A stretch of 48,248 nucleotides of DNA from positions 1-48,248 of the forward strand of contig DRGC01000025.1 in the NCBI GenBank assembly GCA_011050235.1, given 5' to 3'. A model generated the notes under the pieces. The model did not search any database. It saw nothing but the letters and a program-made list of their open reading frames with translations, and had not been told where the DNA came from. Position 1 is the first letter of the stretch. Each line of letters opens with the position of its first letter. Position numbers and translations under genes: made by a program. This stretch comes from Phycisphaerae bacterium. GTDB taxonomy: Bacteria; Planctomycetota; Phycisphaerae; SM23-33. This document shows, one piece after another, positions 24,989-34,916 of the stretch.

Positions 24989-26284
24989 ATGTACACAAGA
25001 ACTCTCACTGCGGTTTGTATCCTGGCCGTATGCGCCGCGGGGCTGTTTGGCTGGTCATGTCAGGAGACAAAGGTCCAGCCGCCCGAGCAGGGAAACAGCT
25101 CCAGCAATGAACAGACCTCCTCGACCGAATCGGCCAAGACCGAATGGACCACGGCCGTCGATCCCAAGCCGCTCACCGACAACGTTAATCGCGGCCTGGC
25201 GTGGCTGTCCACCCACCAGCTGGATAGCGGCGCCTGGGGCCAGGGCGAAGAGTCCGGGCGGATGGGGGGCGGGGGCGAAATGAAGGCCACCGCCAGCGTG
25301 GCCGATACCTGTCTCGCCGCCTTGGCGCTAGTCCGTTCCGGCAGCAGTCCGTCCGACGGGCCTTACGCCGCCAACATCTTGCGGGCCGTTGAGTTTGTCT
25401 GCTTGCAGGTCGAGGCCGCCAACGACGAGTCGCTCTACATCACCAAAACGCGAGGCACCCGGGTCCAGGCCAAGCTCGGCGCCTACATCGACACATTCCT
25501 GGCTTCCATGTTTCTTTCGGAGGTCACCGACACCATGCCCGACGAGCAGAGCGCCAAGCGCGTCGGCGCAGCCCTTCAATGCGTCATTGACAAGATACAG
25601 AAACACCAGAAAGCCGACGGCACGTGGGCGGGCCGCGGCTGGGCGCCGGCTTTGGCCCAGTCGATGGGCACCAAAGGCCTGAACATGGCCGCCATGAGGG
25701 GGGCGGACGTCTCTACGCAGGCCCGCATTAAAGCCGGCGATTATGCGGCTAAGCAGTACGACAGGGTGTCGGAGAAGTTCGACAGCGAAGGGTCAGCCGG
25801 TGTGGACCTCTATGCAGCCGCCTCGTCGGTCGGCGGACAAAATGCGTCGGTCATTGTCGATCGCAACGAACGCGACGGAGTTAAGGCCCAACTCGAAAAC
25901 GCTACGAACGACGATCAACGCCGCGAGGCCTCCGACGAACTGGCCCGGATGGACAAGGCCGAGGCGAACCTGAAGGCTTCGCGCGAGACGGTCCTGGGCC
26001 GCCTGGATGATCCGAAGTTCATCGCCGGGTTCGGCTCCAACGGCGGCGAGGAGTTCCTCAGCTACCTGAACATCAGCGAAAGCCTCGTTCTCGAAGGCGG
26101 CGATGACTGGGAGACGTGGGACCGCAACATTACGAGGAACCTCAACCGCATTCAGAACAACGACGGCAGTTGGACCGGCCACCACTGCATCACGGGCCGG
26201 ACGTTCTGCACGGCCTCCGCGCTGTTGGTGATGATGACCGATCGCTGTCCCGTACCTGTTGGGACCGCATTCGCTCAGCGGTAA
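24989..26284 (+). CDS. Secreted prenyltransferase/squalene-cyclase-like alpha-toroid protein
   Basis: The 431-residue protein begins with a signal-peptide-like segment (MYTRTLTAVCILAVCAAGLF, then GWSC); the Cys could be lipidated, but the lipobox is poor. A Ser/Thr/Glu-rich linker follows. The body has toroid repeats as in terpene cyclases and complement-like proteins: LAWLSTHQLDSGAWGQGEE near the start, IQKHQKADGTWAGRGWAP in the middle and IQNNDGSWTGHHCITGRTF at the end. A charged coiled-coil-like insert lies between them (about 260-335). The aspartate-rich motif of real cyclases is not seen, so a structural or binding role outside the cell is more likely than catalysis. GGGAG precedes the ATG. 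A related gene follows 22 bases downstream. Confidence 0.72.
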   Translation: MYTRTLTAVCILAVCAAGLFGWSCQETKVQPPEQGNSSSNEQTSSTESAKTEWTTAVDPKPLTDNVNRGLAWLSTHQLDSGAWGQGEESGRMGGGGEMKATASVADTCLAALALVRSGSSPSDGPYAANILRAVEFVCLQVEAANDESLYITKTRGTRVQAKLGAYIDTFLASMFLSEVTDTMPDEQSAKRVGAALQCVIDKIQKHQKADGTWAGRGWAPALAQSMGTKGLNMAAMRGADVSTQARIKAGDYAAKQYDRVSEKFDSEGSAGVDLYAAASSVGGQNASVIVDRNERDGVKAQLENATNDDQRREASDELARMDKAEANLKASRETVLGRLDDPKFIAGFGSNGGEEFLSYLNISESLVLEGGDDWETWDRNITRNLNRIQNNDGSWTGHHCITGRTFCTASALLVMMTDRCPVPVGTAFAQR

Positions 26285-26305
26285 CGCCGAGACGCGAGAT
26301 CGTCG

Positions 26306-27601
26306 ATGCTTCGGCAGAGGTCAGCGTTGTGGATCGTGGCGACCTGCCTGACGGCGGTTGCAGCCACCGGCTGCGCCGGCCCTTCGGGCCGTGTCATCCG
26401 CATCGACGCGGCCCTGGCCGAGGCCGGCCGATACATGATCGCCGCTCAATCGCCTGACGGCGCCTGGCGGTCGGCGACCTACGGGTGTTTCAAGGCGGAC
26501 CCGGCGCTGACACCCCATGTGATGAGTTGCCTGTTCTTCCTGCCGCAGACGGGCGATGGGGCGTTGGCGTCGTTTCGCCGGGGCGCGGGTTACCTGTCCG
26601 GCTTTGTCGGCGATGACGGCCGGCTTGATGTCGGTCGGCGCGAGCTGCTGTTCCCGACCTTCACCGCAGCCGCAGCCAGCCGCGTGGTCGTGCTGGAACG
26701 CAAGACGCCCCGCGCCCTTCTCACCCAGCGGGCCTGGCTGGCCTACGTTCTCGACCGGCAGCTCACCGAGCGACTCGGCTGGCGCCCAGCCGATCGTGAG
26801 TACGGGGGGTGGGGGTTCGCCCTGGACGTGCCGCGAAAGCCTGCGCCCGGCCGGCGGCGGGAGCGGTTTTTCGAGTCGAACCTCGTCGCGACGGTCTACG
26901 GCGTCGCTGCGTTGCATTCGGCCGACACGCCCGTTGACGACGCGGCCTTTGGACAGATTCTCACCTTCGCCCGTAAGTGTCAGAACGTCTCCGACGATCC
27001 AAGCCGGGCCGATCCGGCCTTCGATGACGGCGGGTTCTACTTCATCCCCGACGATGAGGTCCAGAACAAGGCCGGGGTCGCCGGCATCGACCGGTTCGGT
27101 CGAAAGCGTTTTGCCTCCTACGGCACGATGACGGCCGACGGGGTGCGGGTGTTGATCCGATGCGGCCTGGGCCGCGACCATCCGCGCGTCGTCGCCGCCC
27201 GCAGGTGGTTGGAGCGGAACTTCTCGGCCACTCAAAACCCCGGTGTCTTCGCAGCCGACCGCGAGGAAATCCGCAACGCGACGTACTACTACTGGACGTG
27301 GGCGGTCTCGCACGCGTTTCTGGCCCTTCGGGCCCGCCAGATCGAATCGCCCGACGGGCCCATCCGCTGGGCCGAGGTCTTGGCCGATGAAATCCTCCGT
27401 CGCCAGCGGCCGGATGGGTCGTGGGTGAACGGCTACACCGACGCCAAAGAGGACGATCCTCTGGTGGCTACCCCTTTCGCCGCAGCTGCCCTGGCCATCT
27501 GCCGGGCGATGATGACGGGGGAGTATGCAACCATTGACGGCCGCTGCGTGAGCGTTCGTCCGGGCAGGCGCAGGTCACATCCACAGACCGCCTCCAGGTA
27601 G
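26306..27601 (+). CDS. Second alpha-toroid (squalene-cyclase-like) lipoprotein
   Basis: The 431-residue protein starts with a signal peptide ending in AVAATGC, an acceptable lipobox, so it is probably a lipoprotein. Toroid motifs include MIAAQSPDGAWRSATYGCF, then YGGWGFALD, and ILRRQRPDGSWVNGYTDAKE near the end. It is similar in kind to the preceding protein but not a close copy. It keeps YFIPDDEVQNK and a YYYWTWAVSHAF segment rich in aromatic residues. The two genes are 22 bases apart and form a secreted pair. The spacing to the receiver-GGDEF gene (145 bases) leaves a common promoter possible. No enzymatic activity can be assigned. Confidence 0.74.
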   Translation: MLRQRSALWIVATCLTAVAATGCAGPSGRVIRIDAALAEAGRYMIAAQSPDGAWRSATYGCFKADPALTPHVMSCLFFLPQTGDGALASFRRGAGYLSGFVGDDGRLDVGRRELLFPTFTAAAASRVVVLERKTPRALLTQRAWLAYVLDRQLTERLGWRPADREYGGWGFALDVPRKPAPGRRRERFFESNLVATVYGVAALHSADTPVDDAAFGQILTFARKCQNVSDDPSRADPAFDDGGFYFIPDDEVQNKAGVAGIDRFGRKRFASYGTMTADGVRVLIRCGLGRDHPRVVAARRWLERNFSATQNPGVFAADREEIRNATYYYWTWAVSHAFLALRARQIESPDGPIRWAEVLADEILRRQRPDGSWVNGYTDAKEDDPLVATPFAAAALAICRAMMTGEYATIDGRCVSVRPGRRRSHPQTASR

Positions 27602-27622
27602 CTGCGGCGCCAGCCGGCAACC

Positions 27623-28705
27623 TCAGCGCACGGCGACGCGGATGTGTTTGCCGGTGGCGGCTTCGGCGACGGCGTCGTTGATTCGATCCAGGCTGAACGT
27701 CTCGCCGACGATCCGGTCGTAGGGGTACCCCGCCGCGCACGATTCCAGAAAATGCAGGGCTTGGCCGAGGTGGGTGGGCTGATAGTTGTGGATTCCCTTA
27801 AGCGTCAGGACCTTTCGCGTCAGTTGATTGCCGTCCAGCTCGAACTGGGCCCCCGGCGTGACCAGCCCCGCGATCAGGTACCGCCCGCCGATCCGAAGGG
27901 CCTCGACGCCCATCGCCACCGCCTGCGCCTGTCCGCAGACTTCGAAGGCGACATCCGCCCCGCGCCCGTCGGTCGCATCGCGGATCGCTAAGACCACCTC
28001 GTCCGCCGAACAGTCGGCCAGGTTGAACGCCTCGTCGGCGCCGAACCGCTCGGCCAGTTCCAGGCGGGCCGGCTGGACGTCGGTCACGAACACCCGCGCG
28101 GCGCCGGCCTCTTTGCACAGAGCGATCAGGTTCAACCCCAGCAGGCCCGCGCCCTGAATCAGAACGCTCTCGCCGGCCGCCAGGCCGATCGTGTCCTTGG
28201 CGCAGATCACGGTGGCCAGCGCGCAGTTGGCCGGTGTGGCGATCTCGTCGGCCAGGGCGTCGGGGACGCGAAAGACCGCCGTGCCGGGCCAGAGGCAGAC
28301 GTGCTCGGCGAAGCCACCCGTCAGGTGCGGCGGCTCATCGCAGCACGTGTGTCCGTACTTGCGCAACTTGACGCACTTGTTTTCCAGCCCGTGTGTGCAG
28401 AAAAAGCACATCCCGCAGCACGCCATGATCGTCCACGACACGCGGTCGCCGACGGCCAGCGGCTGGCCGAAGCCGTCGGCGGTCAACCCCTCGCCAAGCT
28501 GCACGATCCGGCCGAGGATTTCGTGGCCCAGGATCAACGGTGCGGGCTCCTTCCGCCGCCCGGAAATCGTGTGCAGGTCCGACCCGCAGATCGTGGCCAT
28601 GACCACCTCACACACAGCCGCGCCCGGCTCGAGCTGCTCGGGCAGGTCGAACGTCTGCAACTCCAAGGGTCGCCCAACGTCGCGAAAAACCGCCGCCTTA
28701 CTCAT
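27623..28705 (-). CDS. Zinc-binding alcohol dehydrogenase (phosphonate-associated type)
   Basis: The 360-residue medium-chain dehydrogenase has catalytic-zinc residues in TICGSDLHTISG (Cys) and LGHEILGRI (His-Glu). Structural-zinc-type Cys lie in ACCGMCFFCTHGLENKC, and a nucleotide-binding strand is seen as VLIQGAGLLGLNLIALC. The pattern, especially the CFFC segment and KYGHTC, resembles the alcohol dehydrogenases annotated with phosphonate catabolism loci. However, no phn genes are nearby, so the substrate is open. The start at 28705 (MSKAAVFRDVGRPLELQTF) is chosen; the frame is open further upstream, but that part overlaps the divergent RtcB start and looks non-coding. Confidence 0.88.
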   Translation of the reverse strand: MSKAAVFRDVGRPLELQTFDLPEQLEPGAAVCEVVMATICGSDLHTISGRRKEPAPLILGHEILGRIVQLGEGLTADGFGQPLAVGDRVSWTIMACCGMCFFCTHGLENKCVKLRKYGHTCCDEPPHLTGGFAEHVCLWPGTAVFRVPDALADEIATPANCALATVICAKDTIGLAAGESVLIQGAGLLGLNLIALCKEAGAARVFVTDVQPARLELAERFGADEAFNLADCSADEVVLAIRDATDGRGADVAFEVCGQAQAVAMGVEALRIGGRYLIAGLVTPGAQFELDGNQLTRKVLTLKGIHNYQPTHLGQALHFLESCAAGYPYDRIVGETFSLDRINDAVAEAATGKHIRVAVR

Positions 28706-28851
28706 GGGCGATATCTTACGGCCGCGATGCCCCCCAGCCAAGCCGTTGCGGCGCAAGCTTGCCGCTTGTGGGGATGGGGGCTGTGTGCCTATGATGAACG
28801 ATCGAGACGGCAGGGGGCCAGACTGCCCACGATCCCTGTCGTCTGCATGCA

Positions 28852-30252
28852 ATGAAGATACGCGAGCTATTCAATCTGGGTGTCCCCAAGGGCCCGGCGA
28901 TGCAGGCCGCTCTGCGGGCGGCCGCCGATGCCGGCCATTCCGGCATGAACAACAAGACCGTTCGCCAGGCGATCGCGTCGGTGGTGGCCAATCCGCAGGC
29001 CTACGAGAACGACGCGGTGTTCGGCGAGCTGGCCGAGGTCCTGCAGAGCTCGGCCGAGGCCCGCGCCGCGTATCGCGAGCGGGCCGAGTCGGCCCCGTGG
29101 AAACAGTGGGGCCGCGACATCGAGCCCGGCGCCGTCGAGCAGATGCGCAACGCCTGCCGCCTGCCCGTGACGGTGCAGGGGGCGCTGATGGCCGACGCTC
29201 ACCAAGGGTACGGCCTGCCGATCGGCGGGGTGATGGCGACCGACAACGCCGTCGTGCCCTATGCCGTCGGCGTGGACATCGCCTGCCGGATGAAGATGAC
29301 GGTGCTCGACATGCCGCCCGATGCTCTGGTCGGCCGCCGCGATCAACTGCGGAAGGCCCTGGAGGGCGAGACGCGGTTCGGCATCGGGGCGGCGTTCAAG
29401 AATCGCCGCCGCCAGCATGTTGTGATGGACGAGGACTGGTCGGTCAGCAAGATCACGGCCGAGCTGAAGGACAAGGCGTGGAGCCAACTCGGCACCAGCG
29501 GCAGCGGCAACCATTTCGCGGAGTTCGGCACGTTAACGCTCGAACGGGCGGCGCTGGGCCTGGAGGCGGGCGTGTACCTGGCCCTGCTGAGCCACAGCGG
29601 CTCGCGCGGCGCGGGGGCGACGGTGGCCAATCACTACAGTAAGCTGGCGATGCGGCTGCACCCGGAGCTGCCGCGAGAACTGATCCACCTGGCCTGGCTG
29701 GATCTCGATAGCGACGCGGGGCAGGAGTACTGGCGGGTGATGGAACTGATGGGCCGATACGCCGCAGCCAACCACGCACTGATCCATCAACACGTTGTCG
29801 GCGCGTTGGGGACCGAGGTGTTGGCCGGCGTCGAGAACCACCACAACTTCGCCTGGCGCGAGACGCACAACGGTCGGGACGTGATCGTCCACCGCAAGGG
29901 CGCCACGCCGGCGGGGGAGGGGGCGATCGGCATCATCCCTGGCTCGATGGCGACCAGCGGCTACGTGGTTCGGGGCAAGGGCAACAAGCTGTCGCTCGAT
30001 TCGGCCGCCCACGGGGCCGGTCGCCGCATGAGCCGCACCGCCGCCAAGCGGCAGTTCACCTGGTCGCAGGCGAAGCGCCTCCTGCGGGACCGCGGCGTGG
30101 TGCTGATCTCGGGCGGCCTGGACGAGATCCCGATGGCCTACAAGGACATCGAGACCGTGATGGCCGCCCAGCGCGACCTGGTCGAGCCCATCGCGCGGTT
30201 CGACCCAAAGCTGGTCAAAATGGCGCCCGCCGGCGAGCGCCCGGAAGATTAG
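28852..30252 (+). CDS. rtcB: RtcB-family 3'-phosphate RNA ligase
   Basis: The 466-residue protein has the RtcB core: ADAHQGYGLPIGGV, GVDIACRMKM (metal-binding Asp/Cys), GTSGSGNHFAEFG, LSHSGSRG, ENHHNFAW and HRKGATPAGEG, and the guanylylated histidine H387 in SAAHGAGRRMSR. RtcB joins RNA 2',3'-cyclic phosphate or 3'-phosphate ends to 5'-OH ends using GTP and manganese, in tRNA repair or splicing. No rtcA or archease gene is adjacent. The N-terminus matches the subgroup that begins KIRELFNLGVPKGPAM. It starts 146 bases from the divergent dehydrogenase. It ends about 65 bases before the promoter of the giant protease gene. Confidence 0.95.
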   Translation: MKIRELFNLGVPKGPAMQAALRAAADAGHSGMNNKTVRQAIASVVANPQAYENDAVFGELAEVLQSSAEARAAYRERAESAPWKQWGRDIEPGAVEQMRNACRLPVTVQGALMADAHQGYGLPIGGVMATDNAVVPYAVGVDIACRMKMTVLDMPPDALVGRRDQLRKALEGETRFGIGAAFKNRRRQHVVMDEDWSVSKITAELKDKAWSQLGTSGSGNHFAEFGTLTLERAALGLEAGVYLALLSHSGSRGAGATVANHYSKLAMRLHPELPRELIHLAWLDLDSDAGQEYWRVMELMGRYAAANHALIHQHVVGALGTEVLAGVENHHNFAWRETHNGRDVIVHRKGATPAGEGAIGIIPGSMATSGYVVRGKGNKLSLDSAAHGAGRRMSRTAAKRQFTWSQAKRLLRDRGVVLISGGLDEIPMAYKDIETVMAAQRDLVEPIARFDPKLVKMAPAGERPED

Positions 30253-30317
30253 GGGTCGCCGTCGGGCTGCATCGGTCGGCTGTTCTATCTATTGTTGAGC
30301 AATCGACTGGGGATTCA

Positions 30318-30346
30318 TTGACATCCCGGCGAAATTGCTTTATAGT
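30318..30346 (+). promoter_or_regulatory. Sigma-70 promoter of the giant secreted protease
   Basis: TTGACA (30318-30323) and TATAGT (30341-30346) are 17 bases apart. The start site would be near 30353 with a leader of about 170 bases. The same sequence pair drives the tRNA locus at 8169, so this is among the strongest promoters in the window. Confidence 0.75.
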
Positions 30347-30525
30347 CGGTCAGAAGAGACGGTCCTGGCGGATTGGCAGGGCCTGGGCTGTTGGAAGTTG
30401 GCGGGACGACTGACGTAATAGACGGCGCTGAATGGAGACGTGAACTTTGGTGTCTCGACCGCCAGTGATTCAGTTGGGCTCATCAGGGAAACGAGTGAGG
30501 GATTCCGCCATCAAGCTGGCTTGCC

Positions 30526-33500
30526 ATGCGCATCCGCGCGAAAGGGCTAAGTGTGGATTCGATTAAGGCTAACCGTTCCTCCGACGTCGTGAAGTTCGAG
30601 AACCTCGAGCCGCGCCTGCTTCTCAGCAGCATGTTGTCTGTGGAATCCTTGGACTTGACCACAGCGGTCGATCTGATCCAACTCGAATATAACATGCCCG
30701 CTCTGCAGATTGAGCAGGTCTACTCAGGTGAGGCCGGGCCTCTCTCCCAGGTCGTGCTGGGAGATTCGCAGCTGACGGGGGGGACGGGACAGGTGATGTT
30801 GCCGTCGGTCACCACGCAAGTGGTCATCCCCTACGGGTATGAATTGGCTGATGTGCTGGTCGAGACCGGGGAGAGGATCGTCCTGGACGGACAATACACG
30901 CTGACAGAAGGCGATATACTGATCGCCTCCGACGGCGAAACGACGGCGTCGATGGAGTGGATCGACCGGTCGAACGGGTATGAAGTCGTGGGTGTTTACG
31001 GCCGGCGCGGCGTGGACATTCTCGTGCTGAATTTCTATCCGGTGGAGTACTCCTTGCAGGCGGGAACGCTGTCGTATTTCGACTCGTTGGCATTAAGCGT
31101 GCAGTTGACGCCCAGCGATATGGCGCCGGATCAGTCGCATCAGCTTCTCTATCGCGCCGACGATATTCGCCCCTTGTCTGATCAAGTGGATAACCCCGCC
31201 GCACTGGCCAGCTACGAGGCAGCCGAGTTCGTGGTGTCGGCTGCTACCGTAGGGAGTCTCGTGGACCCCGCCGACACCTACAATTACGTGATTATCACCA
31301 ACAACGCTCTGGCGACCGCCTCGGCCGACTACGACATGGATGACTTTGTCGCCCATAAGCAGTCGCTTGGTTACAGCGTTGCGATGGTGACGGTGGAGGA
31401 CATCTACGCCAATTACACCGGGGCCGATCAGCAGGAACAGATCCGCAACTTCATCATCGCCGCCTACAGCGGCTGGGAGACGGACTTCGTTCTACTCGCC
31501 GGCGACTGGTCCGTCATTCCGGTGCGGAGGCTGTTGGTCCCCGGCAATCTCCCGGACTTGATCGACTCGGACATGTACTATCAGGGCCTCGACGGCAACT
31601 TCAACGCCGACGGCGATGGGTGGTATGGCGAGTGGGGGGTGGACAATCCGGACTACATCTCCGACGTCTATCTCGGCCGGGCGGGGTTCAACAACGTTAC
31701 CCACATGAGCAATTTCGTCTACAAGACCATCACCTACGAGAACAGCATCAATGATCCGTATCGCTACAACGCGCTAATGGTCGGCGAGAAAATTGATGAC
31801 AGTACTTGGTCACAGCCCGCTCTCGATATAATCCGCGCGGACGCCTTCAACCAGGATCCGGACTTCCAGGTGGACACGCTGTATGATAAAGACCAGGTCT
31901 GGGCGGGGGAGGACGTCTTAGCGGCGATGAACACCGATACCTACGCTGTTTACAACCACCTCGGGCATAGCGACGGCGGCTACGTCATGAAAATGTCCGT
32001 AGACCCCCTCAGTCTCCTTTACCGCCCGTCCATCGATCCGAACTTGGTCCTGGCCAATGAGAAGTTCTTCTTCGCCTACTCCCAGGGATGCTGGCCGGGC
32101 TTTCTGCGGGGGGGCGGCAGCATTGCTGAGCAGCTGACGACCTATACCCGCCATGGCGCCGCCGCGGCGATGTTCAACAGCACCTACGGCTGGTACTACC
32201 CCGGCTGGTCCTCGGGCCCGTCGCAGGACCTCAATCTCGAATTCTGGGACGCGCTGTTCGGGGAGGGAATAAACCAGATTGGCGCGATGAATGCGGACAG
32301 TCACGCGGACAATCTTGGCAAGATCGGTATTATCGACGGGTTGGGCAGGCGCTTGTACCAGGCTGTCGTCTACGGCACCACGATCTTTGGCGACCCGTCG
32401 CTGGAGATCATCAGTTTCGATCTGGGCGTTGCGACAGAGCAGTTGGACTGGAGCTACCAGGACCAGGCGTATGACTTCACGCTGGAAGGACGATATGGCA
32501 GCGATCCGTATACATGGTCGATCGTGGCCGGCGCCCTTCCCGCCGGTGTTTCGTTGGAGGCATCCACGGGCATCCTGAGCGGCACACCAACAGCGACCGG
32601 TGAGTATACGTTCACGGTTCAGGTCACCGATGGCCTCAGCGACATTGCCAGCAAGCAGTTCGTTCTGCCGGTTCTCGAGCAGTTGATGATTACGGCCAGC
32701 CCTTCGCTCAATGCGTACATGGATACGGCCTTTAGTGTGTTCGTTTCCGCTACGGGCGGCACGCCGTCGTATAGCTTTACGCTGACGGACGGTTCGCTTC
32801 CGACGGGTCTGGCGTTGAACGGCTCGACGGGCGAGATTTCCGGGGTGACCAGCGCTCTGGGCCAGCACATCTTCTCGGTGCAGGTTGCCGACAGTGACGG
32901 GACGTATCCGCAGACGGATGTCGTGGAGTTCACGCTGGACGTCACGCAGCCGCTGGCCGAGATTCGCGGGCAGGTCTTCTCCGACACCGACGGTGACGGC
33001 CAGCGCGACGCCGGCGAAGGGGGTCTGAACGGCTGGACGGTCCAGTTGGTTGATCTGGCCACCGACACGGTGGTGGCCACGACCGTCTCGGCGAGCGTGG
33101 ACCTGGATGCAAGCGGATCGATTGATCCGGAGACGGAGATGGGCGTCTATAGCTTTGCCGACGTCGCTCCCGGCGACTATGAGGTCCGCCAGGTGTCCCA
33201 GGCCGGCTACGAAGCCACGACCTCCTGGCAGCGCGATGGGCGCGTTTTCGTCGCCGAGGCCGTCTCGGGCAATGTTTTCTTCCACGAGTTCGATCCCGCC
33301 GACGGCAGCATCATCAACACCTTCGCCACTCCCCAACCGGTGCTGATCGCCGGGTACCAGGGCCTGGCTGTTGGCCCGGATAGCCTGTTCTACGTCGACG
33401 CCAACGACCTCCTGTCCCCCACACTGTGGGAACTGGATCTGGATACCGGCGCCGTCATCGACTCCGACCCGTTGACCTTCGGGTTTATGTACGCCATCAA

Positions 33501-34902
33501 GGGCTTGGCGTACCTCGATGGGGAGTTGTACATCCAGTACATGGCCAATGAGATGGCCGTGTGGGACCCGGCCACCGATTCGCTGGTCCGCACCGTCGCC
33601 ATGTCGGCCAACATCAACTCCGGCCTGACGGGCAGCCCCGCAGGTCTTCTTTACGCGACCAATACACTCGGCGAAGTCGTCACGATCGATCCGGCCGACG
33701 GGAGCGTATTGGCGACATTAACGCCCGGACTGGAAACGCTGGACGGCGGGCTGGCCTATTACGACGGCGACCTGCTGGCCGTGCCCTTGGCGATGGGGTC
33801 GCAGGTGTATCAACTCGACCGCCTGACCGGCGGCGTGCTCGACACCTTTGTCCTCAGTGGCCTCTTTGCCAACTTTGTGGGCTTCGGCGGCGATGCCTTG
33901 CCGACGCCTGTGTTTGGCGTCTTGGGAGTGACCGTCAATTGGGGCGATGTGGAGGTGGGCCTGGACCTTGGCAACCAACCGTTGGCTATCCCGGGCGACA
34001 TGAACGCCGACGGGTTGGTGAACGCCCTGGACATTGATCTGCTGTGCGCCAACTTCGGTGTCGGTGTGGATCCGAAGTTCGATCTGGACGGTGACACGGA
34101 CGCCGATGGCGACGACATGACCGTGCTGCTCCACGATCTGCTTCAGACCGAGTACGGCGACTTCAACCTCGACGGATTGGTCGACGCGACGGACCTGGCC
34201 GCCATGAAAGCGGGCTTCGGCCACGCCGGCGGCTGGGCCAACGGCGACGCCAACGGCGACGGCCTCGTGTCCGGAACAGACCTGGCGATCTTGAAGCTGT
34301 ACTTTGGCTTCATAGCGCCCGCCGCCCCCCAGGCCCCGGCAGCTCCGCAAGAGGCCGAAGCTCCGGCTGAGCCGGATCCCGGCAGCATCAACACCAGCGC
34401 CGCTATCTCGCTGGCGCCGGCGCCGCAGGAATCGTTCGGCGGCTCGCGGCTCGGCCCGGCACGTGCCGGAACTATCTCCCCGCTGTCGGGCCCAACGCCC
34501 GCAGAATCGCCGGCTCGTCAGGTCGACATCGCCATTGCGGCTGCGGCCAGGCCGGCGATAACAGCCGCCCCGACGCTGTTGCCGTCGCTGACGCCCGACG
34601 TTGCGTACGTCATGGCCGAGACCTTGCTGCTCGATGACGCTGCAACGACGGGCCGGATTCACACAGATGTCACCCGGCCGGCTACGCCGGCTGGGCCGCC
34701 GGACTGGCTGGGCTTTGGCAGCCCGGCGAGAAGGCTCGGCCCCGCCCGGACGCCGACGACGCCGGCAGAGCTGACGATCCTGACCGACGGCAGCGCCCGG
34801 CCGATGGCTGCACTGGCCGGAGCGATTGACGCATCCATGTTTGCCGGCGCGGACGTGCTGGTGGATGTTCTAGCCGACGTGGAGAGCGTCTTTACCTTCT
34901 GA
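30526..34902 (+). CDS. Giant secreted gingipain-like (C25) cysteine protease with LEPR-XLL motif, Ig-like, SdrD-B-like and dockerin repeats
   Basis: The 1458-residue protein starts with a short basic region and FENLEPRLLLS (24-34), the planctomycete LEPR-XLL signature. A C25 peptidase region follows (about 250-640), with His in VYNHLGHSD (H478 or H481) and Cys in YSQGCWPGF (C522) as the likely dyad. Two putative Ig repeats lie at about 648-715 and 728-805, and an SdrD-B-like domain at about 810-900 (RGQVFSDTDGDGQRDAGEGG). A beta-propeller-like stretch comes next. Two dockerin-like calcium repeats follow, at about 1156-1200 (GDMNADGLVNALDID) and 1211-1262 (GDFNLDGLVDATDL, then GDANGDGLVSGTDL). 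The last 190 residues are Pro/Ala-rich. No ordinary signal peptide is seen. It is probably exported and cell-surface or cellulosome-like. Confidence 0.88.
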   Translation: MRIRAKGLSVDSIKANRSSDVVKFENLEPRLLLSSMLSVESLDLTTAVDLIQLEYNMPALQIEQVYSGEAGPLSQVVLGDSQLTGGTGQVMLPSVTTQVVIPYGYELADVLVETGERIVLDGQYTLTEGDILIASDGETTASMEWIDRSNGYEVVGVYGRRGVDILVLNFYPVEYSLQAGTLSYFDSLALSVQLTPSDMAPDQSHQLLYRADDIRPLSDQVDNPAALASYEAAEFVVSAATVGSLVDPADTYNYVIITNNALATASADYDMDDFVAHKQSLGYSVAMVTVEDIYANYTGADQQEQIRNFIIAAYSGWETDFVLLAGDWSVIPVRRLLVPGNLPDLIDSDMYYQGLDGNFNADGDGWYGEWGVDNPDYISDVYLGRAGFNNVTHMSNFVYKTITYENSINDPYRYNALMVGEKIDDSTWSQPALDIIRADAFNQDPDFQVDTLYDKDQVWAGEDVLAAMNTDTYAVYNHLGHSDGGYVMKMSVDPLSLLYRPSIDPNLVLANEKFFFAYSQGCWPGFLRGGGSIAEQLTTYTRHGAAAAMFNSTYGWYYPGWSSGPSQDLNLEFWDALFGEGINQIGAMNADSHADNLGKIGIIDGLGRRLYQAVVYGTTIFGDPSLEIISFDLGVATEQLDWSYQDQAYDFTLEGRYGSDPYTWSIVAGALPAGVSLEASTGILSGTPTATGEYTFTVQVTDGLSDIASKQFVLPVLEQLMITASPSLNAYMDTAFSVFVSATGGTPSYSFTLTDGSLPTGLALNGSTGEISGVTSALGQHIFSVQVADSDGTYPQTDVVEFTLDVTQPLAEIRGQVFSDTDGDGQRDAGEGGLNGWTVQLVDLATDTVVATTVSASVDLDASGSIDPETEMGVYSFADVAPGDYEVRQVSQAGYEATTSWQRDGRVFVAEAVSGNVFFHEFDPADGSIINTFATPQPVLIAGYQGLAVGPDSLFYVDANDLLSPTLWELDLDTGAVIDSDPLTFGFMYAIKGLAYLDGELYIQYMANEMAVWDPATDSLVRTVAMSANINSGLTGSPAGLLYATNTLGEVVTIDPADGSVLATLTPGLETLDGGLAYYDGDLLAVPLAMGSQVYQLDRLTGGVLDTFVLSGLFANFVGFGGDALPTPVFGVLGVTVNWGDVEVGLDLGNQPLAIPGDMNADGLVNALDIDLLCANFGVGVDPKFDLDGDTDADGDDMTVLLHDLLQTEYGDFNLDGLVDATDLAAMKAGFGHAGGWANGDANGDGLVSGTDLAILKLYFGFIAPAAPQAPAAPQEAEAPAEPDPGSINTSAAISLAPAPQESFGGSRLGPARAGTISPLSGPTPAESPARQVDIAIAAAARPAITAAPTLLPSLTPDVAYVMAETLLLDDAATTGRIHTDVTRPATPAGPPDWLGFGSPARRLGPARTPTTPAELTILTDGSARPMAALAGAIDASMFAGADVLVDVLADVESVFTF

Positions 34903-34916
34903 TCGCCGAAGCCCAT

